Shown here one piece after another: positions 48,284 to 56,573 of a stretch of 64,000 nucleotides of DNA. The notes under the pieces are model-generated. The model was not told where the DNA came from, searched no databases, and worked only from the letters and a program-made list of their open reading frames with translations. Origin of the DNA: Longispora sp047121295. GTDB lineage: Bacteria > Actinomycetota > Actinomycetes > Mycobacteriales > Micromonosporaceae. Numbering within the stretch: the first letter of the stretch is position 1; each line of letters opens with the position of its first letter. Location of the stretch: NCBI RefSeq assembly GCF_047121295.1, contig NZ_CP139447.1, positions 6,634,001 to 6,698,000 of the forward strand. The letters run 5' to 3'. A program made the position numbers and the translations under genes.

Positions 48284-48955
48284 ATGTCCGTCGCCATCAT
48301 CACCGGCGCTTCCCGGGGCCTCGGCCTGGCCCTCGCCACCGGCCTCGCCGACGCCGGCTGGCGCCTCGTCCTGACCGCCCGGGGCGCGCAGGCCCTCGAC
48401 GAGGCGGTCCGCCGGCTGCCGGCCGGCTCGGCCGTGGCCGTCCCCGGCGACGTCACCGACGCGTGGCACCGCGAGGCCGTGCTCACCGCCGCCGACGAGC
48501 TCGGCGGGGTCGACCTGCTCGTCAACAACGCCGGCATCCTCGGGCCCAGCCCGCTGCCGCCGGTCGCCGACCTGCCCCTCGACGCGCTCCGCGAGGTGTA
48601 CGAGATCAACGTCCTCGCCCCGCTCGCCCTCGCCCAGGCGGCGCTCCCGACCCTGCGGGCCCGGGGCGGCGCCCTGGTCAACATCTCCTCGGACGCGGCC
48701 GTGGTCCCGTACGAGGGCTGGGGCGGCTACGGCTCCGGCAAGGCCGCGCTCGACCTGCTCAGCGGCGTACTGGCCGTCGAGGAGCCGACCGTCCGGGTCT
48801 GGTGGGTCGACCCCGGTGACCTGCGGACCCGGATGCACCAGGACGCGTATCCCGGCGAGGACATCAGCGACCGGCCCGAGCCGGAGTCCGTGGTGCCCGC
48901 GTTCCTGAAGCTGCTCGGCGACCGGCCGGCCTCGGGTCGGATCCGGCTGACATGA
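48284..48955 (+). CDS. Short-chain dehydrogenase/reductase
   Basis: The start follows AGGAGG. The 223 residues show ITGASRGLGLALA (TGxxxGxG), LLVNNAGI, INVLAP, VNISSDAAVVPYEGWGGYGSGKAAL (Ser and YxxxK catalytic) and VWWVDPGDLRTRM. A classical SDR acting on an unknown carbonyl or alcohol. Its stop overlaps the next gene's start by 4 bp, so SDR, VOC and QueA-like genes form one operon. Confidence 0.9.
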   Translation: MSVAIITGASRGLGLALATGLADAGWRLVLTARGAQALDEAVRRLPAGSAVAVPGDVTDAWHREAVLTAADELGGVDLLVNNAGILGPSPLPPVADLPLDALREVYEINVLAPLALAQAALPTLRARGGALVNISSDAAVVPYEGWGGYGSGKAALDLLSGVLAVEEPTVRVWWVDPGDLRTRMHQDAYPGEDISDRPEPESVVPAFLKLLGDRPASGRIRLT

Positions 48956-49356
48956 GGGGGCTGTGGCTGCCGTACGAGACGGCGGACCTGGACGGGGCGA
49001 CCCGGTTCTACACCGCGCTCGGCCTGGAACGGGTCGACGGCTGGGACCGGGACGGGGAGCGGGGCGTGGTGCTCCGGGTCCCGGGCCCGGCGTACGTCGA
49101 GCTGGTCGCGTACGACCGAGCCGGGCGGCCATCCCCGACGCCCTCCGACCCGACCAGGACCCCGCCCGGGTCGAACGGGCCGGCGCTCGGGCCCGGGCTC
49201 GCCCCGCTCGCCTTCGAGTTCGACACCCCCGCCGCCGTGCTCGCCGAGCACCGCAGGCTCGGCGGGCGGGCCCCGGCCCGGTACCCCCGAGGGCATTTCG
49301 GGTTTGACCTGCGCGGCCCCGACGGCACCCCTCTGATGATCTGGAGTGAGACGTGA
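48952..49356 (+). CDS. VOC/glyoxalase-fold protein
   Basis: A 134-residue protein with the paired βαβββ modules of the VOC superfamily: LPYETADLDGATRFYTALGLERVDGW, VVLRVPGPAYVELVAYDR and FGFDLRGPDGTPLMIWSET. A short Pro/Gly/Ser-rich linker (residues about 62-80) joins the modules. Metal-ligand assignment is uncertain. It sits in an operon with the SDR and QueA-like genes. Confidence 0.75.
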   Translation: MRGLWLPYETADLDGATRFYTALGLERVDGWDRDGERGVVLRVPGPAYVELVAYDRAGRPSPTPSDPTRTPPGSNGPALGPGLAPLAFEFDTPAAVLAEHRRLGGRAPARYPRGHFGFDLRGPDGTPLMIWSET

Positions 49357-50354
49357 CGGTCCTGGATTTCGTCCTCCCAGCCGAGCTGGAGGCGCACGAC
49401 CCGCCCGAGGCCCGGGGGCTGACCCGCGACGGGGTGCGGCTGCTCGTCGGCCGGGCCGGCACCGGCGAGGTGGCCCACCACCGGTTCACCGACCTGCCCG
49501 ACCTGCTCTCCCCCGGCGACGTCCTGGTCGTGAACACCTCGGCGACGATGCCGGCGGCCGTGCGGGTGCCCGGCTCGGACCTGTCGGTGCACTTCTCCAC
49601 GGAGCTGCCCGACGGCCAGTGGCTGGTGGAGCTGCGCCGGGGGCTCGCGCAGTACTCCGCCGCGCACTCCGGGGACGCGTTCGCCCTGGCCGGCGGCGCG
49701 ACCGTCACCCTGACCTCGCCCTACTCCCGGGGCCGGCTCTGGCACGCCCGCGTCACCGCCGATGGTCGGATACCCGACTATCTGGCAGAACACGGTCAGC
49801 CGATCCGGTACGGCTACGTCCCCCGGCCCTGGCCCCTCAGCTCCTACCAGACGGTGTTCGGCACCGAACCCGGCAGCGCGGAGATGCCCAGCGCCGCCCG
49901 GCCCTTCACCCACGAGCTGGTCACCCGGCTCGTGTCGGCCGGCGTGCTCGTCGTGCCGGTGCTGCTGCACACCGGCGTGGCGTCGCCGGAGGCGCACGAG
50001 CGGCCGTACCCGGAGCGGTTCGCGGTCTCCGAGCACACCGCCCGGGTCGTCAACCAGGCGGCCGGCCGGGTGATCGCGGTCGGCACCACGGCGGTCCGGG
50101 CCCTGGAGAGCGCCGCCCGGCCCGACGGCACCGTGGCGGCCAGGGCCGGCTGGACCGACCTGATCGTCACCCCGGAGCGCGGGGTCCGGGTGGTCGACGG
50201 CCTCCTCACCGGCCTGCACGAGCCGCGCGCGTCGCATCTGGACATGCTGGCCGCCGTCTGCGGTACCGACCTGCTCGACCGGTGCTACACGGCGGCCGTC
50301 GACGCCGGCTACCTGTGGCACGAATTCGGGGACCTGAACCTTCTCCTCCCCTAA
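49353..50354 (+). CDS. QueA-like S-adenosylmethionine:tRNA ribosyltransferase-isomerase homologue
   Basis: A 333-residue protein with QueA-type blocks: DFVLPAELEAHDPPEARGL, FTDLPDLLSPGDVLVVNTSATMPA, GYVPRPWPLSSYQTVFGTEPGSAEMPSAARPFTHELVTRL, VSEHTARVVNQAAGRVIAVGTTAVRALESA, LHEPRASHLDMLAA. QueA moves ribose from SAM to preQ1 in tRNA. No other queuosine gene is in the window, and the protein is shorter than true QueA (about 340-350) with divergent blocks, so a side function with SAM is possible. It overlaps the VOC stop by 4 bp. Confidence 0.8.
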   Translation: MTVLDFVLPAELEAHDPPEARGLTRDGVRLLVGRAGTGEVAHHRFTDLPDLLSPGDVLVVNTSATMPAAVRVPGSDLSVHFSTELPDGQWLVELRRGLAQYSAAHSGDAFALAGGATVTLTSPYSRGRLWHARVTADGRIPDYLAEHGQPIRYGYVPRPWPLSSYQTVFGTEPGSAEMPSAARPFTHELVTRLVSAGVLVVPVLLHTGVASPEAHERPYPERFAVSEHTARVVNQAAGRVIAVGTTAVRALESAARPDGTVAARAGWTDLIVTPERGVRVVDGLLTGLHEPRASHLDMLAAVCGTDLLDRCYTAAVDAGYLWHEFGDLNLLLP

Positions 50355-50416
50355 ATTGCATCTGTCCACGCAGGACCGCTTTGGAGTGGTAACGCATTGC
50401 TCTTACGCGCGAACCC

Positions 50417-50422
50417 TTGACA
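50417..50422 (+). promoter_or_regulatory. -35-like TTGACA before the ATP-grasp gene
   Basis: An exact TTGACA lies 92 bp before the ATP-grasp start in an unusually A/T-rich gap (50355-50513). A clear -10 at 17-18 nt is lacking (TTCCAT at 50441). The gap holds no gene. Confidence 0.3.
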
Positions 50423-50513
50423 CTCTTCGACCTGGCGGAGTTCCATTTTGCTATGTCGCGTTTACTTTCCGGGAACCGGGAACGACAGTAGTGAATAAAT
50501 GGAGGTCCCGCCG

Positions 50514-51764
50514 ATGAGTACTGGCCCCGTGGTGGTGGTCGGATTCGTGGTTGCCCTGCTCAAGACCATGGAAACGTTCCAGCCGGCCGACTCCGTCATT
50601 TTTGTCGACGAGCCCGACGTGTTCCGGAAGAAGGGTGCGGCACCGAAGATCGCGGACGCCCGGTGCGTCGCCGACACCATCGAATTCGAGTACTTCAACC
50701 TGCCGGCGGCGGCCGACGAGTTCTTTCACCGGTACCGTGATCTGAACCCGTCGGCCATCATTCCCGCCGTCGACTACGCCGTCCCATTCGCGGCCCGCCT
50801 CGCGGAGCGCTACGGCGTCACCGGCGCGACCTACGGCGCGGCGGCCCTGCTCCGCGACAAGGAGCTCCTGCGCCTCGTGGCCCGGGCCGCAGGGATCGCC
50901 AACCCGGCCTCCGTGCCGGTCGCCGGCCCCGACGAGGTGCGCGCGTTCATGGCCGCGCACCCCGGCCCGGCGATCCTCAAGCCGGCCAACCGGCAGGCCG
51001 CGATCGGCACCCGGATCCTCGCCGACGACACCGAGCTCGACGCCGCCTGGGCCGACTGCCTCGACCAGGACGAGGGCATCGCGACCCCCGACCGGGCGAT
51101 GCCGCTGCGGATGCTCGTCGAGGAGTACGTGAAGGGCGAGGAGTTCAGCGTCGAGATGGTGCTCCGGGGCGGCGAGGCGCTGTGCGCCAACGTCACGGGC
51201 AAGGCGCTGATCCCGGGGCCGAAGCCGGTGGAGAACGGGCACGTCGTCCCCGCGGACGTCCCGGCGGCGCTCACGGCGGCCCTGAACGCCGAGACCGTCC
51301 GGCTGATGGACGCCGTCGGCTTCGACACCGGCTTCGTGCACTGCGAGTGGATCGTCCGCGACGGCACGATCTACCTGGTCGAGTGCGCCGGCCGGATGCC
51401 CGGCGACATGATCATGGACCTGATCCGCGAGGCGTGGTCCTTCAACATGGTCGAGTACTACTTCGAGGTGATGCGCGGCGAGACCCCGTCGCGGACCGCC
51501 CCCACCGAGGCCCCGGCCGGCGCGGCCATCTGGTTCCTGCACACCGAGCCGGGCGAGGTGCTCAGCGTCGACGGGCTCGACGAGGCCCGCGAGCGGCCGG
51601 GCGTCCTCCAGGTGGACATGCTCGTCCAGCCGGGCGGCCGAGTGAACGAGCTGCGCAGCTCGTGGGACCGGGCCGGGCTGGCCGTGGCGCGCGGGGAGTC
51701 CCCGGCGGCGGCCCTGGCGGCCGCCCGGGAGGCCATCGACACCCTGACGGTGAAGTTCGCCTGA
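50514..51764 (+). CDS. ATP-grasp ligase, orphan
   Basis: ATG 50514 follows GGAGG at 8 nt and gives 416 residues. It has the ATP-grasp layout: an N-terminal preATP-grasp fold (PVVVVGFVVALLKTME, VIFVDEPDVF), the ATP-binding block KPANRQAAIGTRI and MLVEEYVKGEEFSVEMV, and the metal-binding WIVRDGTIYLVECAGRMPGD. This matches carboxylate-amine ligases of the BL00235/L-amino-acid-ligase type, which join amino acids or other carboxylates to amines. It is alone, with its own A/T-rich promoter region and strong terminator. The substrate is unknown. Confidence 0.8.
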   Translation: MSTGPVVVVGFVVALLKTMETFQPADSVIFVDEPDVFRKKGAAPKIADARCVADTIEFEYFNLPAAADEFFHRYRDLNPSAIIPAVDYAVPFAARLAERYGVTGATYGAAALLRDKELLRLVARAAGIANPASVPVAGPDEVRAFMAAHPGPAILKPANRQAAIGTRILADDTELDAAWADCLDQDEGIATPDRAMPLRMLVEEYVKGEEFSVEMVLRGGEALCANVTGKALIPGPKPVENGHVVPADVPAALTAALNAETVRLMDAVGFDTGFVHCEWIVRDGTIYLVECAGRMPGDMIMDLIREAWSFNMVEYYFEVMRGETPSRTAPTEAPAGAAIWFLHTEPGEVLSVDGLDEARERPGVLQVDMLVQPGGRVNELRSSWDRAGLAVARGESPAAALAAAREAIDTLTVKFA

Positions 51765-51874
51765 CCCACGGGGGCGGCGCCCCACCCGGCGCCGCCCCGC
51801 TCCGGCCAACCGCCGCCCCGGTCCCCGGCCAGGGGTGCCACACCCACCCGGACGGGCCGGCTCCCCGACAACGC

Positions 51875-51911
51875 GAAGAGGGGCCCCGCGCTTCGCGCGG
51901 GGCCCCTCTTC
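51875..51911. terminator. Strong bidirectional terminator hairpin
   Basis: A perfect 17-bp stem with a 3-nt loop (GAAGAGGGGCCCCGCGC-TTC- and its complement) lies between the ATP-grasp gene and the 3' end of qcrB. Either orientation ends with C/T-rich sequence, so it can serve both convergent genes. Confidence 0.8.
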
Positions 51912-51920
51912 CACACCGAC

Positions 51921-53486
51921 CTACTTGTCGACCAGTTCCTTCTTCTTCGGCTGCGCCGGCACCTCGCGCGGCACGAAGAAGCCCTTGACCGCCGGCCCGA
52001 GGGCGCCGATCTTGTTCATCTTCTTCGGGATCGCCGCGCCCTTGTACTCCAGCGTGCCGTGGCCGTGGTCGTCGACCGGGCCGAGCGGCTGGTGCACCTC
52101 GTAGAAGCGGCCGTCGGGGGCGCGCTTGATGATGCCGGTCTCGATGCCGTGCACCAGGACCTCGCGGTCGTGCTGCTGGAGGCCGAGGCAGATCCGGTAG
52201 GTGATCCAGTACGCCGCCGGCGGGGCCAGCAGCAGCAGGATCCGACCGGCCCAGGTCATCGCGTTCAGGCTGATGTCGAAGTGCTGGGCGATCACGTCGT
52301 TGCCGCCCGACAGGAACAGCACCATGTAGAACGCGACGGCCATGGCACCCAGCGCGGTGCGCACCGGCACGTCACGCGGCCGCTGCAGCAGGTGGTGGTG
52401 CGCCTTGTCCTTCATGAACCGGGCCTCGAGGAACGGGTACAGCAGGCCCAGGTGCACGATGACGCCCGGCAGGATCACGGCCGCCCAGAAGATCGGCGGG
52501 ATCGTGTGGTCGAAGACCCGGATCTCCCACGCCGGCCACAGTCGGGCGATGCCGTCGAGGAACATGACGTACCAGTCGGGCTGGCTGGCCGAGGAGACGA
52601 CGGACGCCTGGTACGGACCGAACAGCCAGATCGGGTTGATCTGGAAGAGGCCGCCCATGAACGCGATCACCGCGAAGGTGATCATGAAGAAGCCGCCGCC
52701 CTTCATGGCGAACCCGGGGAACATCCGGACACCCACGACGTTGTCGTTGGTCCGACCCGGTCCCGGCCACTGGGTGTGCTTCTGCTTGACCAGCAGACCC
52801 ATGTGCGCGCCGATCAACCCGAGAATGATCGCCGGGAAGATCAACACGTGCAGGATGTAGAACCTCGGAATGATCACGGTACCGGGGAACTCGCCCCCGA
52901 ACAGCGCGAATCCCGCCCACGAGCCGATCACGGGGATCGACTGGGTGATGGCGTTGATGACCCGCAGACCGGTGCCGGACAGGCCGTCGTCGGGGATCGA
53001 GTACCCGAAGAGGCCCTCCATGAAGCCCAGCCAGAACAGCAGGAAGCCGATCATCCAGTTGGCCTCGCGCGGCTTGCGGAACGCGCCCGTGAAGAACACC
53101 CGGAGCATGTGGATCACGATCGCGGCCATGAACAGCAGGGCCGCCCAGTGGTGCATCTGCCGGATGATCAGACCGCCGCGGACCTCGAACGAGATGTTCA
53201 GCGTCGACTCGTACGCCTTGGACATCTCGATGCCCTTGAGCGGCGTGTACACGCCGTTGTACGCGACCTCCTCCATCGAGGGGTCGAAGAACAGGCTGAG
53301 GAACGTACCGGTCAGCAGCAGCACGATGAACGAGTAGAGCGCGATCTCACCGAGCAGGAACGACCAGTGGTCCGGGAAGACCTTGTTGAACAGCTTGCGC
53401 ATCGGACTCGCGACGTGGAACCGCTCGTCGATCTGCAGCGCGCTGCGCTTCGGCAGCGTGGCGAGGTCGATCTTCTTCGTCTTCAT
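51921..53486 (-). CDS. qcrB: Cytochrome bc1 complex cytochrome b subunit
   Basis: A 521-residue membrane protein with the eight-helix cytochrome b core. The four heme-ligand His residues lie in RQMHHWAALLFMAAIVIHMLRVF (helix 2) and HVLIFPAIILGLIGAHMGL (helix 4). The quinol-site region PDWYVMFLDGIARLWPAW and the actinobacterial C-terminal extension (GPVDDHGHGTLEYKGAAIPKKMNKIG) are present. It starts 4 bp inside qcrA's end, as the last gene of ctaE-qcrC-qcrA-qcrB, the core of the bc1-aa3 supercomplex of actinobacteria. Confidence 0.97.
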   Translation of the reverse strand: MKTKKIDLATLPKRSALQIDERFHVASPMRKLFNKVFPDHWSFLLGEIALYSFIVLLLTGTFLSLFFDPSMEEVAYNGVYTPLKGIEMSKAYESTLNISFEVRGGLIIRQMHHWAALLFMAAIVIHMLRVFFTGAFRKPREANWMIGFLLFWLGFMEGLFGYSIPDDGLSGTGLRVINAITQSIPVIGSWAGFALFGGEFPGTVIIPRFYILHVLIFPAIILGLIGAHMGLLVKQKHTQWPGPGRTNDNVVGVRMFPGFAMKGGGFFMITFAVIAFMGGLFQINPIWLFGPYQASVVSSASQPDWYVMFLDGIARLWPAWEIRVFDHTIPPIFWAAVILPGVIVHLGLLYPFLEARFMKDKAHHHLLQRPRDVPVRTALGAMAVAFYMVLFLSGGNDVIAQHFDISLNAMTWAGRILLLLAPPAAYWITYRICLGLQQHDREVLVHGIETGIIKRAPDGRFYEVHQPLGPVDDHGHGTLEYKGAAIPKKMNKIGALGPAVKGFFVPREVPAQPKKKELVDK

Positions 53487-54589
53487 GGCCGCTCCCAGAA
53501 GGCCGCGCCGACCGGCACCTTGTAGTCGGACTTGGCGACGAAGAAGCCCTCTTCGTCGACCGTGATCGGCAGCATCGGCAGCCGCCGCGTCGCCGGGCCG
53601 AAGATCGGCTTGGCGTTGTCCGTGATCTGGAACTGCGACTGGTGACACGGGCAGAGCAGCCGGTTCGTCTGCTGCTCATAAAGACTAGCCGGGCAGCCCA
53701 GGTGCGTGCAGATCTTCGAGTACGCGACGAAGTTCTCCCACATGCCGCCGCTGTTCGGGTCCTTCTCGTCCGCCTTCGCGTTGACCGGGATCCGGGCGAG
53801 GTTGCCCCGGGTGGTCTGCGCGTCCTCGTCCCGCAGGTGGATCAGCAGGGTCGGGGAGTCGGCGTGCTTGTTGGTCGTGCCGCCCTCGACGCCCGGGAAG
53901 GCCGTGAGCTGGCCGCCGACGCTGACGTCCTCGGGGCGGATCGGCGTGCCGTCCTCCCGGACGAGCCGCACCGGCTTGCCGTCGTTGTACGACTTCGCGT
54001 CGAACCCGGTCTTCATCAGGTCCTGGTTCTTGTGCGGGTCCTTGATCATGCCGCCGAGCGGGACGATCGCGGCCGCGCCCAGCGGCAGCATGCCGAAGGC
54101 CAGGGCACCCTTGAGCAGCGGCCGACGCCTGGTCGCGCCGAGCTCCTCGTTCATGTTCAGCAGCGTCGCGCCGGTGAGCTTCTGCTCGGTGGTGTCGACG
54201 TCGTTGTGCCGCTCCTGGACCGCGATCTCCGAGGGGAGCAGCCGCTTGGCCCAGATGATCTGCGCGGCACCGAGGCCGAGCAGGGCGAGGCCGAGGCCGG
54301 CCCCGAGGATCGGGGTGTAGAACTTGTCCGCACCCGAGCCCGACTTGTACTCCCACGGCCACCAGATGTAGGCCACGACGAAGACAAGGGCGCCGATACC
54401 GGTCGCGAAGAACCAGGCCGCGATGTTGCGCTCGACCCGCTTCTCCGCCTTGGTGCCCGGGACGGGGAACCGGGGCTCGTAGTGGACGATCTCCACCCCG
54501 TCGCGCCGTGCCCCCTCCCGGACCAGGTCGAACCGCGTCAGCGACGGGTCGTCCGGGTCGAAGGTGCTGTTGTTGTCCTGACTACTCAT
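53483..54589 (-). CDS. qcrA: Cytochrome bc1 complex Rieske iron-sulfur subunit
   Basis: A 368-residue subunit with three N-terminal membrane helices (about residues 55-75, 90-112 and 165-185), the actinobacterial form. The Rieske [2Fe-2S] ligands are in CTHLGCP and CPCHQSQF near the C-terminus. It passes electrons from quinol to the diheme cytochrome QcrC. Overlaps qcrC and qcrB by 4 bp on each side. Confidence 0.97.
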   Translation of the reverse strand: MSSQDNNSTFDPDDPSLTRFDLVREGARRDGVEIVHYEPRFPVPGTKAEKRVERNIAAWFFATGIGALVFVVAYIWWPWEYKSGSGADKFYTPILGAGLGLALLGLGAAQIIWAKRLLPSEIAVQERHNDVDTTEQKLTGATLLNMNEELGATRRRPLLKGALAFGMLPLGAAAIVPLGGMIKDPHKNQDLMKTGFDAKSYNDGKPVRLVREDGTPIRPEDVSVGGQLTAFPGVEGGTTNKHADSPTLLIHLRDEDAQTTRGNLARIPVNAKADEKDPNSGGMWENFVAYSKICTHLGCPASLYEQQTNRLLCPCHQSQFQITDNAKPIFGPATRRLPMLPITVDEEGFFVAKSDYKVPVGAAFWERP

Positions 54590-55425
54590 GACTTCCCTGC
54601 GATCCAGAGGCTTGCGAAGATCAAGAAAGTGATGCCGACCACGAAGATCGCCAGACCCTCGGTGACCGGTCCGAGCCGGCCCAGCCCGAAGCCACCCGGG
54701 TCCATGTCCGAGCGCATGTACTCCACGTACGCGATGACGTCCTTCTTCTCCTGCGGAGTGAGCTGGTTGTCACCGAACACCGGCATGTTCTGCGGACCGG
54801 TCAGCATCGCGCCGTAGAGCTGCGCGGAGGTGGCCTCCGTCAGCGGCGGCGCGAACTTGCCGGAGGACAGCGCGGCCCCGCCACCGGTGAACCCGTGGCA
54901 CTGGGAGCAGTTGACCCGGAACAACCGGCCGCCGTTGGCGAGGTTGTCGCTCTTGTACTCGCCCGGCAGCTGCGGACCACCGCCGAGCTCCTGGATGTAC
55001 TGGCCGATCGCCTTGGTCTGCTCGTCGTTGAAGACGGGCGCCTTGCGCTCGGCCTGCGCGCCCTGGGCGGCCATCGGCATCCGGCCGGTGCCGACCTGGA
55101 ACTCGACGGCGGCGGAGCCGACGCCGATCAGGCTCGGCCCGCGGTCCTTGACGCCCTCGCCGTTGCGACCGTGGCAGGTGATGCAGCTGACGTCGTAGAG
55201 CCGCTTACCCTCCTCGGCCTTCGCCGACAGGGTCGTCTTGGCGCCGTCGTCTGCCTGAGAGCTGGGGATGAGCGCTGCGTAGACACCGCCGGCCAGGGCC
55301 AGCGCGGCCAGCATCCTGGCAGCGGCACCGATCCGCCGCCGCAGCTTGCTCGGCACGCGGCGGACAGGTGGCTTCTCTGAGGTCATGTCGTCACCTTGCG
55401 GTCGCTCGACGAGGTTCATCGTCAC
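54586..55425 (-). CDS. qcrC: Cytochrome bc1 complex diheme cytochrome c subunit
   Basis: A 279-residue protein with two c-type heme motifs, CITCH and CSQCH, and an axial Met in each domain (RMPMAAQ and NMPVFGD). An N-terminal anchor helix (AARMLAALALAGGVYAAL) and a C-terminal helix (EGLAIFVVGITFLIFASLWIA) flank the heme domains. It feeds electrons directly to the aa3 oxidase, replacing a soluble cytochrome c. The GTG at 55425 overlaps the ctaE stop (GTGA); ATG 55419 is an alternative. Confidence 0.97.
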   Translation of the reverse strand: MTMNLVERPQGDDMTSEKPPVRRVPSKLRRRIGAAARMLAALALAGGVYAALIPSSQADDGAKTTLSAKAEEGKRLYDVSCITCHGRNGEGVKDRGPSLIGVGSAAVEFQVGTGRMPMAAQGAQAERKAPVFNDEQTKAIGQYIQELGGGPQLPGEYKSDNLANGGRLFRVNCSQCHGFTGGGAALSSGKFAPPLTEATSAQLYGAMLTGPQNMPVFGDNQLTPQEKKDVIAYVEYMRSDMDPGGFGLGRLGPVTEGLAIFVVGITFLIFASLWIAGKS

Positions 55426-56036
55426 TTCAGGAAGTAGATCATGGCGAACAGGGCGATCCAGACCACGTCGACGAAGTGCCAGTAGTACGACACGACGATC
55501 GCGGAGGTCGCCTGCGCTGGCGTGAAGCGCGAGAGCGTGGTGCGGATCATCACGAAGATGAAGGCGATGAGCCCGCCGGTCACGTGCAGACCGTGGAAGC
55601 CGGTCGTCAGGTAGAACACCGTCCCGTACCCGTCGCCGGGGAGGGAGATGCCCTCGTTCATGACCAGGTTGCGGTACTCGTTCGCCTGACCCAGCACGAA
55701 CGCCAACCCCATCAGGAAGCTGATCGTGAACCAGATCCGCAGCTTGTGCGCGTCACCCCGCTCCGCGGCGAACACGCCGAACTGGCAGGTCACGGACGAG
55801 AGGACCAGGATGACGGTGAAGACCAACGCGTACTGCACGTTGAGCTTCTCCGTCTGCTCCTCCCACAGACCCGGGTGGGCGTTCGGCATGGCTGCCCGGA
55901 TGGAGAAGTACATCGCGAACAGGGCCGCGAAGAACATGAGTTCGCTCGAGAGCCAGACGATCGTCCCCACACTGACCATGTTCGGTCGGGTCAGGGAGTG
56001 GATCCGGCTCTTCTCGATGGCTGAGGCGGCTGTCAC
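55422..56036 (-). CDS. ctaE: Cytochrome c oxidase subunit 3
   Basis: GTG 56036 gives 204 residues, typical of actinobacterial CtaE. Five membrane helices are visible, with conserved VGTIVWLSSELMFFAALFAMYF, FYLTTGFHGLHVTGGLIAF and YYWHFVDVVWIALF. It stabilises the oxidase and may help keep the oxygen-reducing centre supplied. First gene of the ctaE-qcrC-qcrA-qcrB operon. Confidence 0.95.
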   Translation of the reverse strand: MTAASAIEKSRIHSLTRPNMVSVGTIVWLSSELMFFAALFAMYFSIRAAMPNAHPGLWEEQTEKLNVQYALVFTVILVLSSVTCQFGVFAAERGDAHKLRIWFTISFLMGLAFVLGQANEYRNLVMNEGISLPGDGYGTVFYLTTGFHGLHVTGGLIAFIFVMIRTTLSRFTPAQATSAIVVSYYWHFVDVVWIALFAMIYFLK

Positions 56037-56151
56037 GGGGCCATTATTGCCCCTAGATCGCCCCGGGGTACGCCGGGGTGGGAATAACCGCGTGTCGCGT
56101 CGACTAGTACGATCCGATCGTTCCATACCCGCACCCGTGGGAGCCGGCGAG

Positions 56152-56544
56152 ATGACTGCTCAGAAGTACACCGTCCTGCTGTACAGCGACGACCAGCTCA
56201 TCCGCGAGCGGATGCGTCTCGCCATCGGCCCGAGGCCCGCCGACGACGTCGAGGTGACGTTCGTCGAGGCGGACACCCACGGCGCCGTGCTGCGGACCCT
56301 GGACGGTTCCGAGATCGACCTGCTCGTCCTCGACGGCGAGGCAGCCCCCGCCGGTGGCCTGGGCATCGCCCGCCAGGTGAAGGACGACTACACCGACGCT
56401 CCCCCGGTCCTCCTCGTGATCGCGCGGGCGGCCGACCGGTGGCTGGCGTCGTACGCGAACGTCGAGGCCACGATCCTGCACCCGATCGACCCGATGGAGA
56501 CGGCCGGCACCGTCGCCGACCTGCTCCGCAAGCGCGCCGTCTAG
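56152..56544 (+). CDS. Receiver-like protein with degenerate active site
   Basis: A 130-residue stand-alone receiver fold: VLLYSDDQLIRERM (acidic pair D13/D14), LLVLDGEAAPAGG (Asp61 at the phospho-acceptor position) and VLLVIARAADRW. The usual C-terminal Lys before Pro is His110 (ILHPID), so phosphorylation chemistry is doubtful. Divergent from ctaE and 29 bp before trpD. It may act as a docking or pseudo-receiver protein. Confidence 0.7.
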   Translation: MTAQKYTVLLYSDDQLIRERMRLAIGPRPADDVEVTFVEADTHGAVLRTLDGSEIDLLVLDGEAAPAGGLGIARQVKDDYTDAPPVLLVIARAADRWLASYANVEATILHPIDPMETAGTVADLLRKRAV

Positions 56545-56573
56545 CCAGCCAGCCCCTCATCCCGGAGGCCGTC

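Noticed and set aside
50206..50397. 63-codon minus-strand open frame at the QueA-like gene end
   Set aside because: Arg-rich shadow with no start context or family features.
49353..51764. A biosynthetic cluster of QueA-like plus ATP-grasp genes
   Set aside because: A 159-bp A/T-rich gap with its own promoter-like TTGACA separates them, so a shared operon is not supported.
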